Assembly (NCBI GenBank): GCA_964649085.1
Contig: CAZYPN010000010.1
Coordinates: 62,001-126,000 of the forward strand
Reading direction: 5' to 3'
From: JADMJV01 sp964649085
GTDB lineage: Bacteria; Vulcanimicrobiota; Xenobia; Xenobiales; JADMJV01
Length of the DNA stretch: 64,000 nucleotides
The notes beneath the pieces were generated by a model. That model had not been told where the DNA came from, searched no databases, and saw only the letters and a list, made by a program, of their open reading frames with translations. Both the position numbers and the translations under genes were made by a program. The first letter of the stretch is position 1. The number at the start of each line of letters is the position of its first letter. Below, one piece after another: positions 7,074-15,592 of this stretch.

Positions 7074-8932
7074 GGGCTGGTTTTCTCGGTTGGTTGTGGG
7101 GTTCCCCTTTCCCCGAGGTTGGCGATGAGCTGGCCGATGAGGGTGTGGTGGTCTTTGCCAAAGGGCGGCAGGAGGTAAAAGCCGCGCACTTTGGAGCGAA
7201 TGCGCTGCATGAGGTCGGAGCAGAGGTCGAGGCCGATTTTTTTGCCCTCTTCGGGGTCGTCGACGCCTTCGTAGCGCTGCAAGACTTCGGGCGGGATGAG
7301 GATGCCGGGGATGCGCCCGGCCGCGAAGAACTCGGCGTTGCGCCGGCTGACCAGGGGCATGATGCCCACCAGGATCGGCACGCTGAGGTGGGCGGTGGCC
7401 TCGAGCATGCGGTCGACGTCTTCTTCACGGTAGACGGGCTGGGTGTAGATGAAGCGCGCCCCGGCCTCGATTTTGCGCTGCAGCCATTTGACCTGGGCAG
7501 TAAGGCCACGCACAGGGTTGAAGCCGCCCCCGATGGTGAAGTTGGTGGGGATGCAGGGGGTTTCGTTAAAGAGTCGCCCCTGGTTGAGCATGGCGATGAG
7601 CCCCATGAGGTTGACCGAGCTTTTGAGGTCGTTGACGCGGCTGGCATATTTGTCGTGGTCGCCGACGTTGGGATGGTCGCCGGTGACGGCCAGGATGCCC
7701 TGGATGCCCGCATGCCAGCAGCCCAGCAGGTAGGACTGGGTGGCCACGAGGTTGCGGTGCGAGGTGGAGAGGTGCACGAGGGTGGGGATGCCGGTTTCGG
7801 CCTGCAGGCGGCTGGCCGAGAGCATGGGGTCGACGGTGACTTTGGCCCCGGCGTTGTCGGGCACGTCGAAGAGGTGCACGCCGAGAGCGGCGAGGTGGCG
7901 ACCGGATTCGAGGAAGTCCTCGAGCGGGGTGGTGCGCCCGGGACGCAGTTCGACGCTGAGCACGGTGGGGACGTTTTGGAAGATCTGGTCGATGAGGTTG
8001 GTTTTCTCGGGGGGTTTGGGGGTCTCGACGGGATAGATGCGCACTTCGCTGACGCTGCGCAGGGGCGGCGCGGGCAAGTCTTTAACGGCCCGCACGACCT
8101 GCTCGATGTGGGAGGGCTCGGTGCCACAACATCCCCCGATCATGGCGGCCCCGGCCCGAGCCAGTTTGAGGGCATACTGGCCGAACTGGAGGCTGTCGAC
8201 GTTGTAAGCCACGCGGCCCCGGTCGATTTCGGGCGAGCCGGCGTTGGGCAGGGCCAGGAGCGGCAGGGAGGTGACGGCGCTGAGGATGTGCAGGGTGTCG
8301 AGGATGTCATAAGGGCCGCGGCAGTTGGCCCCCACCATGGCCGCCCCGAGGCGGCTGGCCAGCAGGGCGAATTCGCGCACGTCGGCCCCGGTGCCGGTGC
8401 GACCGTTCTGGACGCCGCCCACGGAGAGGGCTACGGGGACGTTGGTGGAGGTGGCAACTTTGAGGGCGATGGCGGCTTCGTGGAGGTCCTGGAAGGTCTC
8501 GAGCAAGAGGAAGTCGACCTGGCCGTCGACCAGGGCCTGGATTTGTTCGCGATAGATGTGCTCGAGCTGTTCTTCGCTGTAGTCGTCACGCAGGGAGTAG
8601 ATTTCCAGGGGGCCGACCGAGCCGGCCACGTACTGCTGGGGGCTGGTGATGCAGCGGCGGGCGATGAGGGCACCCTCGAGGTTGATGGCCCGCACCTGGG
8701 ATTGGCGGGCGTAGCGGCCGAGCTTGACGGCGTTGGCCCCGTAGGTGTTGGTGATGAGGACGTTGGCGCCAACCTCGAGGTAGGAGCGGTGGACGAGGGC
8801 TACAATCTCGCGGAAGGTGGGGTCGAGGTTGAGGCCGTCGATGCAGGCCTGAGAGGTGCCCACGAGCGCCTGGAGGCGGGTGCCCATGGCACCGTCGGCC
8901 ACGAGGATGTGCTTCTGGTTGAGGATGTCCAT
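7067..8932 (-). CDS. Bifunctional homocysteine S-methyltransferase / methylenetetrahydrofolate reductase
   Basis: This 621-residue fusion has the YitJ-type arrangement. Residues 1-300 are a homocysteine S-methyltransferase domain with the zinc ligands in GANC (C203) and GGCCGT (C268, C269). Residues about 325-610 are a methylenetetrahydrofolate reductase TIM barrel, with features such as LAVTGDHP in the FAD-binding region and the YTQPVY motif near the folate site. The first domain methylates homocysteine to methionine from a methyl donor; the second makes 5-methyltetrahydrofolate. It lies 49 bases downstream of the second fliQ gene on the same strand, so it may be read from the end of the secretion operon. 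No strong ribosome binding site is visible. Confidence 0.9.
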   Translation of the reverse strand: MDILNQKHILVADGAMGTRLQALVGTSQACIDGLNLDPTFREIVALVHRSYLEVGANVLITNTYGANAVKLGRYARQSQVRAINLEGALIARRCITSPQQYVAGSVGPLEIYSLRDDYSEEQLEHIYREQIQALVDGQVDFLLLETFQDLHEAAIALKVATSTNVPVALSVGGVQNGRTGTGADVREFALLASRLGAAMVGANCRGPYDILDTLHILSAVTSLPLLALPNAGSPEIDRGRVAYNVDSLQFGQYALKLARAGAAMIGGCCGTEPSHIEQVVRAVKDLPAPPLRSVSEVRIYPVETPKPPEKTNLIDQIFQNVPTVLSVELRPGRTTPLEDFLESGRHLAALGVHLFDVPDNAGAKVTVDPMLSASRLQAETGIPTLVHLSTSHRNLVATQSYLLGCWHAGIQGILAVTGDHPNVGDHDKYASRVNDLKSSVNLMGLIAMLNQGRLFNETPCIPTNFTIGGGFNPVRGLTAQVKWLQRKIEAGARFIYTQPVYREEDVDRMLEATAHLSVPILVGIMPLVSRRNAEFFAAGRIPGILIPPEVLQRYEGVDDPEEGKKIGLDLCSDLMQRIRSKVRGFYLLPPFGKDHHTLIGQLIANLGERGTPQPTEKTSPC

Positions 8933-8981
8933 GTTGGTGTTGGGGGTTGGCGATGGGGGGGGTGGCTCCTGCGTGGGGGGG

Positions 8982-9287
8982 TTAGCGCTGAGGGGGGCCC
9001 ATGTTGGCGATGTTGCTCAACACTTTGCCGGCGAACATGGAGATGTCGTAGCAGATTTCGGGCCCATACATGGCCACGGACAGGAACGTGGCCACGATTT
9101 TGGGCACGAAGGAGAGGGTCTGCTCCTGGACCTGGGTGACGGACTGGAACATGGCCACGACGATACCCACGATGATGGCCGCCATGAGCATGGGCCAGGC
9201 GCATTTGAGCATGAGGTGCAGGCACTCGTTGACGAGTTGCATGAGGAACGGGACGTCGAAGAACTCGCCCGAGGCCAGCACGCCCAT
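8982..9287 (-). CDS. Second FliQ/SctS-family export gate protein
   Basis: This 101-residue protein has two transmembrane helices (about 24-48 and 62-85) and the FliQ/SctS core, including QVQEQTLSFVPKIVAT, which is nearly identical to the corresponding segment of the canonical fliQ at 13315-13605 (QIQEQTLSFVPKLLAT). FliQ is a component of the export gate core in flagella and injectisomes. The start ATG overlaps the flhA stop by one base (TAATG), so it is translationally coupled to flhA. Having a second, divergent FliQ in the same operon is unusual: it may be an alternative gate subunit or a specialised copy. Confidence 0.88.
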   Translation of the reverse strand: MGVLASGEFFDVPFLMQLVNECLHLMLKCAWPMLMAAIIVGIVVAMFQSVTQVQEQTLSFVPKIVATFLSVAMYGPEICYDISMFAGKVLSNIANMGPPQR

Positions 9288-11428
9288 TACATGGTGACCA
9301 TCGCAACCGAGTTGACGTTGACCTTGGGCGCAATCTCGTTCCACGAGAGGAGGACGAGGTTGGGGAAGCTGCGCTCGACGAGTTTGCGCAGAGCCGGACG
9401 CACGGGCGGAGAGGTGAGCAGCACGGCCTGCAGGCCGCGCTCTTGCAAGACCTGCACCTGAGCCGCGATGGCCTGGAGGATTTCCTGACCGACGTTGGGG
9501 TCGAGGTTCAGGAAGCTGCCGGTCTCGCTGCGGTGGATGCTGCCCTGGATGGTTTGCTCGATTTGAGGGTCGAGCGTGATGACGTTGATGGTGCCCTCGT
9601 TGTTCATGTACTCTTTGCAGATGGTGCGCGAGAGCGATACGCGCACGAACTCGGTGAGCATTTCGGGGTCCTTGGTCATGTGCACGTTGTCGGCCATGGT
9701 CTCGAGAATGCTGACGAGGTCGCGGATGGACACGCGCTCTTTGACGAGGTTTTGCAGGACTTTCTGGACTTCGCCGAGGCTGAGCGCGTCGGGGATGACT
9801 TCTTTGACCACCGCAGGGTGGGTCTTTTTGATGGTGTCGATCAGGGCCTGGACTTCCTGACGACCGAGCAGGTCGTTGGCGTGAGCACGCACCACTTCGG
9901 TGAGCTGGGTGGCGACCACCGAGACGGGGTCGAAGATCATACAGCCGAGGCGCTCGGCATCGCCACGCTGCTCGGGCGAGATCCACACGCCCGGCATGCC
10001 GTAGGTGGGGTCGACGGTTTTGGTTCCACGGAGGTTCTTGAGTTTCTCCTCGGGACCGATGGCCAGGAACTGGTTGACCTGCACTTCGCCCTGGGCCACT
10101 TCGATGTCTTTGATTTTGATGACGTAGGCGTTGGGCTTGAGCTGCAGGTTGTCACGGAAGCGAACGCCCGGCACCACGATGCCCATTTCGAGAGCGATGT
10201 GGCGGCGAATGGAGGTGACGCGCTCGAGCAACTTGGCACCCTGGTTGGGGTCGACCAGGCCCAGCAGGCCACGGCCGACCTCGAGAGAGATGGGGTCGAC
10301 CTGCATGAGCTGCACGACGCTCTCGGGCTTTTTGGCCTCGGCCTTCTTCTGCTCTTGTTGCTGGACTTCCTGAACTTCCTGCACGACCTCGGTCTTTTTG
10401 GTGAGCACGTGCTGGGCATAGAACATGGCCGCACCGAGCACGGCGAAGGGCAAGGGCGGGAAGGCGAAGAGGCCGACGGCACCGAGACCGGCCAGGCCGA
10501 ACATGGCACCAGCACCCAGTTTGAGTGCCTGGGGCTGAGCGGTGATCTGGGTGGCCATATCGATACCGAGGTTGGAGTCCGAGGCCGCGCGGGATACGAC
10601 CATGCCCATCGAGGTGGACATCAAGAAGGCCGGTAGGGTGGTGATGAGTCCGTTACCGATGGAGAGGATGGCGAAGGTGTTGAGGGCGTCCACGGCACTC
10701 ATTTTGTGGTAGAGGATGCCGATGAGAATGCCGCCCACGACGTTCACGACCATGATGACGATGGCGGCCATGGCGTCACCTTTGACGAACTTGCCGGCAC
10801 CGTCCATGGAGCCGTAGAAGTCTGCCTCGCGCTCGATGTTGCGGCGCTTCTGCTTGGCAGTGTCGGCATCGATGATGCCAGAATGCAGGTCGGCGTCGAT
10901 GGCCATCTGCTTACCAGGCATGGCGTCGAGGGTGAAGCGGGCGGCCACCTGAGCGATACGCTCGGCACCGTTGGTGATAACCATGATCTGGATGAGAATC
11001 AGGATCAAGAACATGATGAAGCCGACGATGAGGTTGCCGCCGACCACGACATCACCGAAGGCGGGGATGAGGTGGCCGGCACCGATCGGTGCTTTCGTGA
11101 CGGGGTCCTTGATGTACCCGTGAAGCAAGATCATACGCGTCGCCGAGACGTCGAGGGCGAGGCGGAACAGCGTCGCGACCAGCAGCAAGGTGGGAAACAC
11201 GGCGAACTGGAGGGGCTCCTCAATGTTGATCGAGATCAGGATGGTGATGATCGAACCTGCGATGTTGACCACCAGCAGGAGGTCGAGAAACCAGGCCGGC
11301 AAGGGCACGATGAGCATCATGATGATGCCGAGCACGACGAACGCGACCAGCACGTCCGAGAACTTCAGCAACTTCATTAAGGGATTGTCGGGTGCTACCC
11401 CTCCGCCGGGTCCTGGTGGTGGTGCCAT
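9287..11428 (-). CDS. flhA: Flagellar-type export gate protein FlhA
   Basis: This full-length 713-residue FHIPEP-family protein has eight transmembrane segments in the first ~340 residues, followed by the cytoplasmic domain that forms the nonameric ring docking chaperone-substrate complexes. The FHIPEP signature region is visible (RNIEREADFYGSMDGAGKF, about 190-208). A basic/Gln-rich linker (about 340-365) separates membrane and cytoplasmic parts. The N-terminal ~15 residues are Pro/Gly-rich. It follows flhB by 10 bases and is coupled to the second fliQ. It couples proton-motive force to export. Confidence 0.97.
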   Translation of the reverse strand: MAPPPGPGGGVAPDNPLMKLLKFSDVLVAFVVLGIIMMLIVPLPAWFLDLLLVVNIAGSIITILISINIEEPLQFAVFPTLLLVATLFRLALDVSATRMILLHGYIKDPVTKAPIGAGHLIPAFGDVVVGGNLIVGFIMFLILILIQIMVITNGAERIAQVAARFTLDAMPGKQMAIDADLHSGIIDADTAKQKRRNIEREADFYGSMDGAGKFVKGDAMAAIVIMVVNVVGGILIGILYHKMSAVDALNTFAILSIGNGLITTLPAFLMSTSMGMVVSRAASDSNLGIDMATQITAQPQALKLGAGAMFGLAGLGAVGLFAFPPLPFAVLGAAMFYAQHVLTKKTEVVQEVQEVQQQEQKKAEAKKPESVVQLMQVDPISLEVGRGLLGLVDPNQGAKLLERVTSIRRHIALEMGIVVPGVRFRDNLQLKPNAYVIKIKDIEVAQGEVQVNQFLAIGPEEKLKNLRGTKTVDPTYGMPGVWISPEQRGDAERLGCMIFDPVSVVATQLTEVVRAHANDLLGRQEVQALIDTIKKTHPAVVKEVIPDALSLGEVQKVLQNLVKERVSIRDLVSILETMADNVHMTKDPEMLTEFVRVSLSRTICKEYMNNEGTINVITLDPQIEQTIQGSIHRSETGSFLNLDPNVGQEILQAIAAQVQVLQERGLQAVLLTSPPVRPALRKLVERSFPNLVLLSWNEIAPKVNVNSVAMVTM

Positions 11429-11438
11429 GGATGTCCCT

Positions 11439-12521
11439 CTACTTCCGTCTCTTCATTTTGAGTTGCTTCTTGCGCTTTAACTTCATCACGTAAGCGAGAA
11501 TCTCTGCTACCGCTTTGTATAGCTCGGTTGGGATGGCCTGGCCCACTTTGCAGGCCCCGAAGAGTGCCCGGGCCAACTCCACGTTCTCAATGATGGGAAT
11601 CTCGTGGTCTTCAGCAAGCACCTTGATCTGCTGCGCTTTGACACGCTCACCTTTGGCCACAACCATGGGCACCTGGTCCTCGCCGGGCTTGTAGCGAATC
11701 GCCACGGCCATGTGGGTGGGATTGGTGATGACTGCACTGGCGTTCGGGACTTCCTCCATCATTCGACCCTGCGCCCCTTGCCGCATCATCTGCCGCATTT
11801 TGGCCTTAACGTGCGGATTGCCCTCGGTCTCCTTATACTCGTCCTTCATCTCTTGGTGACTCATGCGCATCTGTTTCATGAATTGTTTGTATTGCCAGGC
11901 GTAATCGAGGCCGGCCAGAGCCACGCTCCCCATCACTACCCACTGAAGGCAGCGCTTGATAATGACGGTGACAAAGTCTTTGGTAGATTCGAGGTCCCAC
12001 ATCGGAGCCATGGCAAAGCTCGGAAGGTCCGAGGCCACGGCTTTGTAGCAGAGCACACCGATGACTGTGAGCTTCAGCAATTGCTTGACGAGTTCAATCA
12101 CCGACTTGATGGCGAAAATCTTCTTGAAGCCCTCGATAGGATTGATCTTGCTCAAGGATGGCTTCATGGTTTCGAAAGTGAAGAGCAGCTTGATCTGGAA
12201 GACGTTGGCCACAATGCCCATGAGAAAAACGCCAAACAGCATGGGCAGGACGCTCATCAACACTGTTGTTGCCCACCGGACCATCTCCATGATGAGTGGC
12301 CGGTCGTCCAGGGCCGGGTGGGAAATCAAATCCCACATGAACTTGGTATACTCGGTGATGTTCTTGTACATCCAACCCGAGGTTGCCAGAAACAGGTAGC
12401 CAGAGGCGAAGAGGATGCAGGTCGAAATCACGTCCTGAGACTTCAGGACCTGACCCTTCTTGCGCGCCTCTTGGAGTTTATGGTCGGATGGCTCTTCGGT
12501 TTTGTCGCTATCGTCAGACAC
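11439..12521 (-). CDS. flhB: Flagellar-type export switch protein FlhB
   Basis: This 360-residue protein starts with GTG behind an AAAGGAGGT site. The N-terminus (DKTEEPSDHKLQEARKKGQV) is the classic FlhB/SctU opening. Four transmembrane helices follow, then the cytoplasmic domain with the self-cleaving NPTH motif at 267-270. Autocleavage there drives the substrate-specificity switch sensed through FliK. The C-terminus ends in a very basic tail (KRKKQLKMKRRK). It lies between fliR and flhA. Confidence 0.97.
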   Translation of the reverse strand: MSDDSDKTEEPSDHKLQEARKKGQVLKSQDVISTCILFASGYLFLATSGWMYKNITEYTKFMWDLISHPALDDRPLIMEMVRWATTVLMSVLPMLFGVFLMGIVANVFQIKLLFTFETMKPSLSKINPIEGFKKIFAIKSVIELVKQLLKLTVIGVLCYKAVASDLPSFAMAPMWDLESTKDFVTVIIKRCLQWVVMGSVALAGLDYAWQYKQFMKQMRMSHQEMKDEYKETEGNPHVKAKMRQMMRQGAQGRMMEEVPNASAVITNPTHMAVAIRYKPGEDQVPMVVAKGERVKAQQIKVLAEDHEIPIIENVELARALFGACKVGQAIPTELYKAVAEILAYVMKLKRKKQLKMKRRK

Positions 12522-12535
12522 GGGCTACCTCCTTT

Positions 12536-13315
12536 CTAGCGTGGTGGGCGCAACATCTTTAGCGCCTGGTCAAGTTGGTCGAGGTTGATTTCAAACCGTC
12601 GTTCCAACAGATAGATGATGTTCGGCAACGAGACCGTCAAGAGAATCAGTCCAACCGCCAGGTTCATTGGGAAGCTCAACATGAACACGTTCATTTGAGG
12701 AGCCACCCGCGCCAGCAATCCCAGAGCGATTTGAGCGACAAACAGCGCCCCCACAGCGGGGGATGAAATCTGCAACCCGATCACATAGATATCTCCAGCC
12801 AGTGCAATCATACTGTTAATCTGGAGTTCTGTCATTTGAAAATAAGTTAACGGTATGACCTCAAAACTGTAAAAAATCGCCTCCCACAGTTGGTGGTGCC
12901 CATTTGCCATCAGATACAAGAGCATGGCGATGTAGAAATGGAGGCGGCGAAGAAGGTTAACTGCGCCGTGCGAGGACGGGTCAGCCTGAGCGGCCGCCGA
13001 GAGTCCCATTTGCACGTCGAGCATCTCCCCGCCGAACTGGGCTGTGGCCATGACGAGAAAGGAGACCCAGCCGATCACCAGACCTACGCCCAACTGGGTC
13101 AGGATGGCCACGATGAAGCCCCTGATGTCAAGCGGAAAGTTCTCAGGAACCGTCAGGTGAGGGAATGCCAACAGAGTCACCGAGGCAGCCATACCGACCT
13201 TAATCGGTGCCTTGAAGTGCTGAGACCCCCAGATCGGAGCCTGGACGAAGACCATGACAATGCGAGCGAAGGCAAGCAAAGCCGTCCCCCAACCCATCAT
13301 CACTTCGTCACCCAT
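12536..13315 (-). CDS. fliR: Flagellar-type export gate protein FliR
   Basis: This 259-residue multi-pass membrane protein of the FliR/SctT family has about six hydrophobic segments. It includes the characteristic region QFGGEMLDVQMGLS and a C-terminal NIIYLLERRFE segment. I start it at the ATG at 13315, which overlaps the fliQ stop (TGATG); the longer frame up to 13372 lies inside fliQ. With FliP and FliQ it forms the helical export gate core. Confidence 0.95.
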   Translation of the reverse strand: MGDEVMMGWGTALLAFARIVMVFVQAPIWGSQHFKAPIKVGMAASVTLLAFPHLTVPENFPLDIRGFIVAILTQLGVGLVIGWVSFLVMATAQFGGEMLDVQMGLSAAAQADPSSHGAVNLLRRLHFYIAMLLYLMANGHHQLWEAIFYSFEVIPLTYFQMTELQINSMIALAGDIYVIGLQISSPAVGALFVAQIALGLLARVAPQMNVFMLSFPMNLAVGLILLTVSLPNIIYLLERRFEINLDQLDQALKMLRPPR

Positions 13316-13605
13316 CAACGAGGACCAATGCTGCCAATGTCGTTGAAGATTCTGGTGGCGAAACCACCACACATGTTCGCGATCCAGGTGCCACAGATGA
13401 GACAGGAGAGAAACGTGGCCAACAGCTTAGGAACGAACGACAAAGTCTGCTCCTGGATCTGAGTGGTCGCCTGCAAGATGCTAATCACCAGACCAACTCC
13501 CAAAGCCGACATGAGCATGGGAGCCGACAGCAGCAGGATGAGATACATGGCCTGACTGGAGATCTCCATGATGTATTCGTCTGTAAAGAACTCCATACCG
13601 AACAT
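13315..13605 (-). CDS. fliQ: Flagellar-type export gate protein FliQ (canonical copy)
   Basis: This 96-residue protein has two transmembrane helices and the conserved FliQ core (ILQATTQIQEQTLSFVPKLL). A GAGGAGG site precedes the ATG. It is in the standard position between fliP and fliR and overlaps fliR by one base. A divergent paralogue lies after flhA at 8982-9287. Confidence 0.95.
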   Translation of the reverse strand: MFGMEFFTDEYIMEISSQAMYLILLLSAPMLMSALGVGLVISILQATTQIQEQTLSFVPKLLATFLSCLICGTWIANMCGGFATRIFNDIGSIGPR

Positions 13606-13616
13606 GGCGAACCTCC

Positions 13617-14378
13617 TCAGGGCGGAATGTTGAAGCTCTTAACCAGGCCCGTAATGATCAGGTGCCAACCGTCGATCATCACGAACATCAACAACTTGAA
13701 GGGAAGCGAAATCGTCATGGGTGAGAGCATGAACATGCCCATGGCCATCAGCACGCTGGAAACGATCATATCAATCACAAGGAACGGGATGTAGAGCAAG
13801 AAACCGATTTGAAACGATGTCTTGATCTCCGAAAGGACAAACGAAGGGCACAGCACGTAAAAAGGCACGTCGTTGCGATTCTTGATCTTCAACTTGCCCA
13901 GCCCAACAAAGAGCTGCAGATCTTTGTCCCGGGTCTGAGCCAGCATAAAGTTGCGCAGGGGGGTTGTGAACTCGGCAATGAACTTGGGTTGGTCGATTTT
14001 CCCTGCCAGATAAGGCTGAATCGCGTTGTTGTTCATCTTGGCCCCAACCGGCGCCATCACATAGAAGGTGATGAACAGGCCCAGGCCCATCAATACCTGA
14101 GTTGGCGGAACTTGTTGAGTTCCCAGGGCCTGACGTAGAAACGACATGGTGATGGTCACGCGGATAAAGGCTGTGCACATCACAAGAATATAGGGGGCCA
14201 ATGTCAACGTCGTAAGCGCAAACCCAACCTGGAGGAAGGTGGAAACCTGGGCGCGCTCTCCCATTTTCTCACCGTTGATGACGACGTTGGGAAGCTCAAT
14301 CTTGGGGAAGGCACCTTCGCCCCAGGCCATTGCACCCAGGGCCAGAGCAAACAAGAGCACCCACAGCCAGCGCTTCAT
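13617..14378 (-). CDS. fliP: Flagellar-type export gate protein FliP
   Basis: This 253-residue protein has a cleavable-type signal sequence (1-20) and then the FliP/SctR core: a first transmembrane helix with the TAFIRVTITMSFLRQALG region, a periplasmic loop, and two C-terminal helices (SFQIGFLLYIPFLVIDMIVSSVLMAMGM region). Five FliP subunits form the body of the export gate. The start overlaps fliO by 4 bases (ATGA). Confidence 0.96.
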   Translation of the reverse strand: MKRWLWVLLFALALGAMAWGEGAFPKIELPNVVINGEKMGERAQVSTFLQVGFALTTLTLAPYILVMCTAFIRVTITMSFLRQALGTQQVPPTQVLMGLGLFITFYVMAPVGAKMNNNAIQPYLAGKIDQPKFIAEFTTPLRNFMLAQTRDKDLQLFVGLGKLKIKNRNDVPFYVLCPSFVLSEIKTSFQIGFLLYIPFLVIDMIVSSVLMAMGMFMLSPMTISLPFKLLMFVMIDGWHLIITGLVKSFNIPP

Positions 14379-15007
14379 TTCTTGACCCCCATCCCCGGCA
14401 CAATGGAAAGATAGTGCCGCAAGATATCGCCATAAACCTTGGTTGGCTCCGGCCGATCGGCAGTCAGTGACTCTTCAGCCGGAGCAAGCAAAGCCGCTAG
14501 CTCGCCCTCGGAGAACTCGCAGAGCGTCGTCATGCTTTGATCAGTGAGACCTACCAGCAGCACTTTAGGACCGACTTGCACCAATGCCAGAGACTGGTGG
14601 GGCCCCAGTGACTCTCGAGCGAGGACATTCATGAACGAACGGGGGCGGGCGGCTGCGCCCGGCAGGTAGCGACCAAAAAGCCTCAGCGTAATGCCGATCA
14701 ACACCATAACGAAGACGAGCGACAGGAGCATACGCCTGAGGTGAGCAGCGAAATCGAAGGTCGGCTCGGGGGCAACCGACACTTCAGGCGTGGGCTGCAG
14801 TTGGGGGGTCGATTCAATAGGGCCAGCGCTCGAGATTTGGGATGTTGGAGCAGGACTTGCCGAGACGATTGTTTCCCGAGCAAGCGGAGTAATGGGTTGA
14901 GAGTTCACTGGCGAATAAATCACGGGCAACAACAGCACACAGGCACTCACGATCGCGAACGTCAGGGCGTGACGACTGTTGGCTCGCTGCTGCGCCGGGC
15001 GGTCCAT
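14375..15007 (-). CDS. fliO: FliO-like export gate assembly protein
   Basis: This 210-residue protein has an N-terminal hydrophobic helix (about 13-33), a Pro/Ser/Thr-rich periplasmic stretch, a second membrane helix (about 92-112: LLSLVFVMVLIGITLRLFG) and a cytoplasmic beta-rich domain (RESLGPHQSLALVQVGPKVLLVGLTDQSM) typical of FliO. FliO helps FliP assemble. FliO is generally considered a flagellar component and has no obvious counterpart in most injectisomes, so its presence supports a flagellar-type system. Confidence 0.88.
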   Translation of the reverse strand: MDRPAQQRANSRHALTFAIVSACVLLLPVIYSPVNSQPITPLARETIVSASPAPTSQISSAGPIESTPQLQPTPEVSVAPEPTFDFAAHLRRMLLSLVFVMVLIGITLRLFGRYLPGAAARPRSFMNVLARESLGPHQSLALVQVGPKVLLVGLTDQSMTTLCEFSEGELAALLAPAEESLTADRPEPTKVYGDILRHYLSIVPGMGVKK

Positions 15008-15012
15008 GCTGC

Positions 15013-15285
15013 TTAGAGCGCCTTCATGATTTCTGTGATCCGGACACCGTAGTTGCCCTCGATCTCGACGACCTCGCCACGAGCGATCAATGTGCCATTT
15101 ACCAGCAACTCGACAGGCTCACCGGCCTCACGCTCAAACTCGATGACGACTCCCTCTCCGAATTTGAGGACGTCGTTCACAGTCTTCGTCGAGCGCCCCA
15201 TTTCGGCTTCGACGACCATGGGAACGTCCAACATAATCGCAAGGTCTTCTCGGCCTTGACGTCGAGGTGCGGCAAAAGGATCCAA
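15013..15285 (-). CDS. fliN: FliN-type C-ring protein, second copy
   Basis: The start is a TTG at 15285 with a GGGGAGG site just upstream; a longer frame up to 15432 runs inside the first fliN. The 90-residue product is essentially one SpoA (surface presentation of antigens) domain: IMLDVPMVVEAEMGRS, then GEPVELLVNGTLIARGEVV and GVRITEI. FliN forms the lower edge of the C-ring and binds FliH to recruit the ATPase complex. It lies 10 bases after the first fliN. Confidence 0.9.
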   Translation of the reverse strand: MDPFAAPRRQGREDLAIMLDVPMVVEAEMGRSTKTVNDVLKFGEGVVIEFEREAGEPVELLVNGTLIARGEVVEIEGNYGVRITEIMKAL

Positions 15286-15295
15286 GGCGCCTCCC

Positions 15296-15592
15296 CTACT
15301 TGATGATCTCGGTGATGCGAACGCCGTAACGACCGTCGATTTCAACGACGTCGCCCTTGGCAATTCGTTTGTTATTAACCAGGATGTCGACCGGCTCTCC
15401 AGCCTCTTTCTCGAGTTCAAGCACGGCACCAACCTGGAGCCTCAAGATATCCCGGACCAACCGCTTGGTCTTTCCCAACTCGGCCTGGACAACCAGGGCA
15501 ACATCCTTGAGCAATTCGATACTGTTGGGGTTGATGTCGGCGGATCCACCCTCAAGGACTCCAAATTGAACTGCGCGAGGTCCATCACTCAT
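15296..15592 (-). CDS. fliN: FliN-type C-ring protein, first copy
   Basis: This 98-residue SpoA-domain protein (ELLKDVALVVQAELGKT, then GEPVDILVNNKRIAKGDVV and GVRITEI) overlaps the fliM stop by 8 bases (ATGAGTGA). Upstream in-frame ATG at 15604 and 15616 are also possible; an AAGGAG lies 12 bases before the chosen start. It is about 50% identical by eye to the second fliN that follows it, indicating a tandem duplication that has since diverged. Confidence 0.9.
   Translation of the reverse strand: MSDGPRAVQFGVLEGGSADINPNSIELLKDVALVVQAELGKTKRLVRDILRLQVGAVLELEKEAGEPVDILVNNKRIAKGDVVEIDGRYGVRITEIIK

Noticed and set aside
7094..9139. Long open frame of 681 codons on the plus strand
   Set aside because: It is antisense to the methyltransferase/reductase gene, which has clear family motifs; the GC-rich codon bias makes the opposite frame open.
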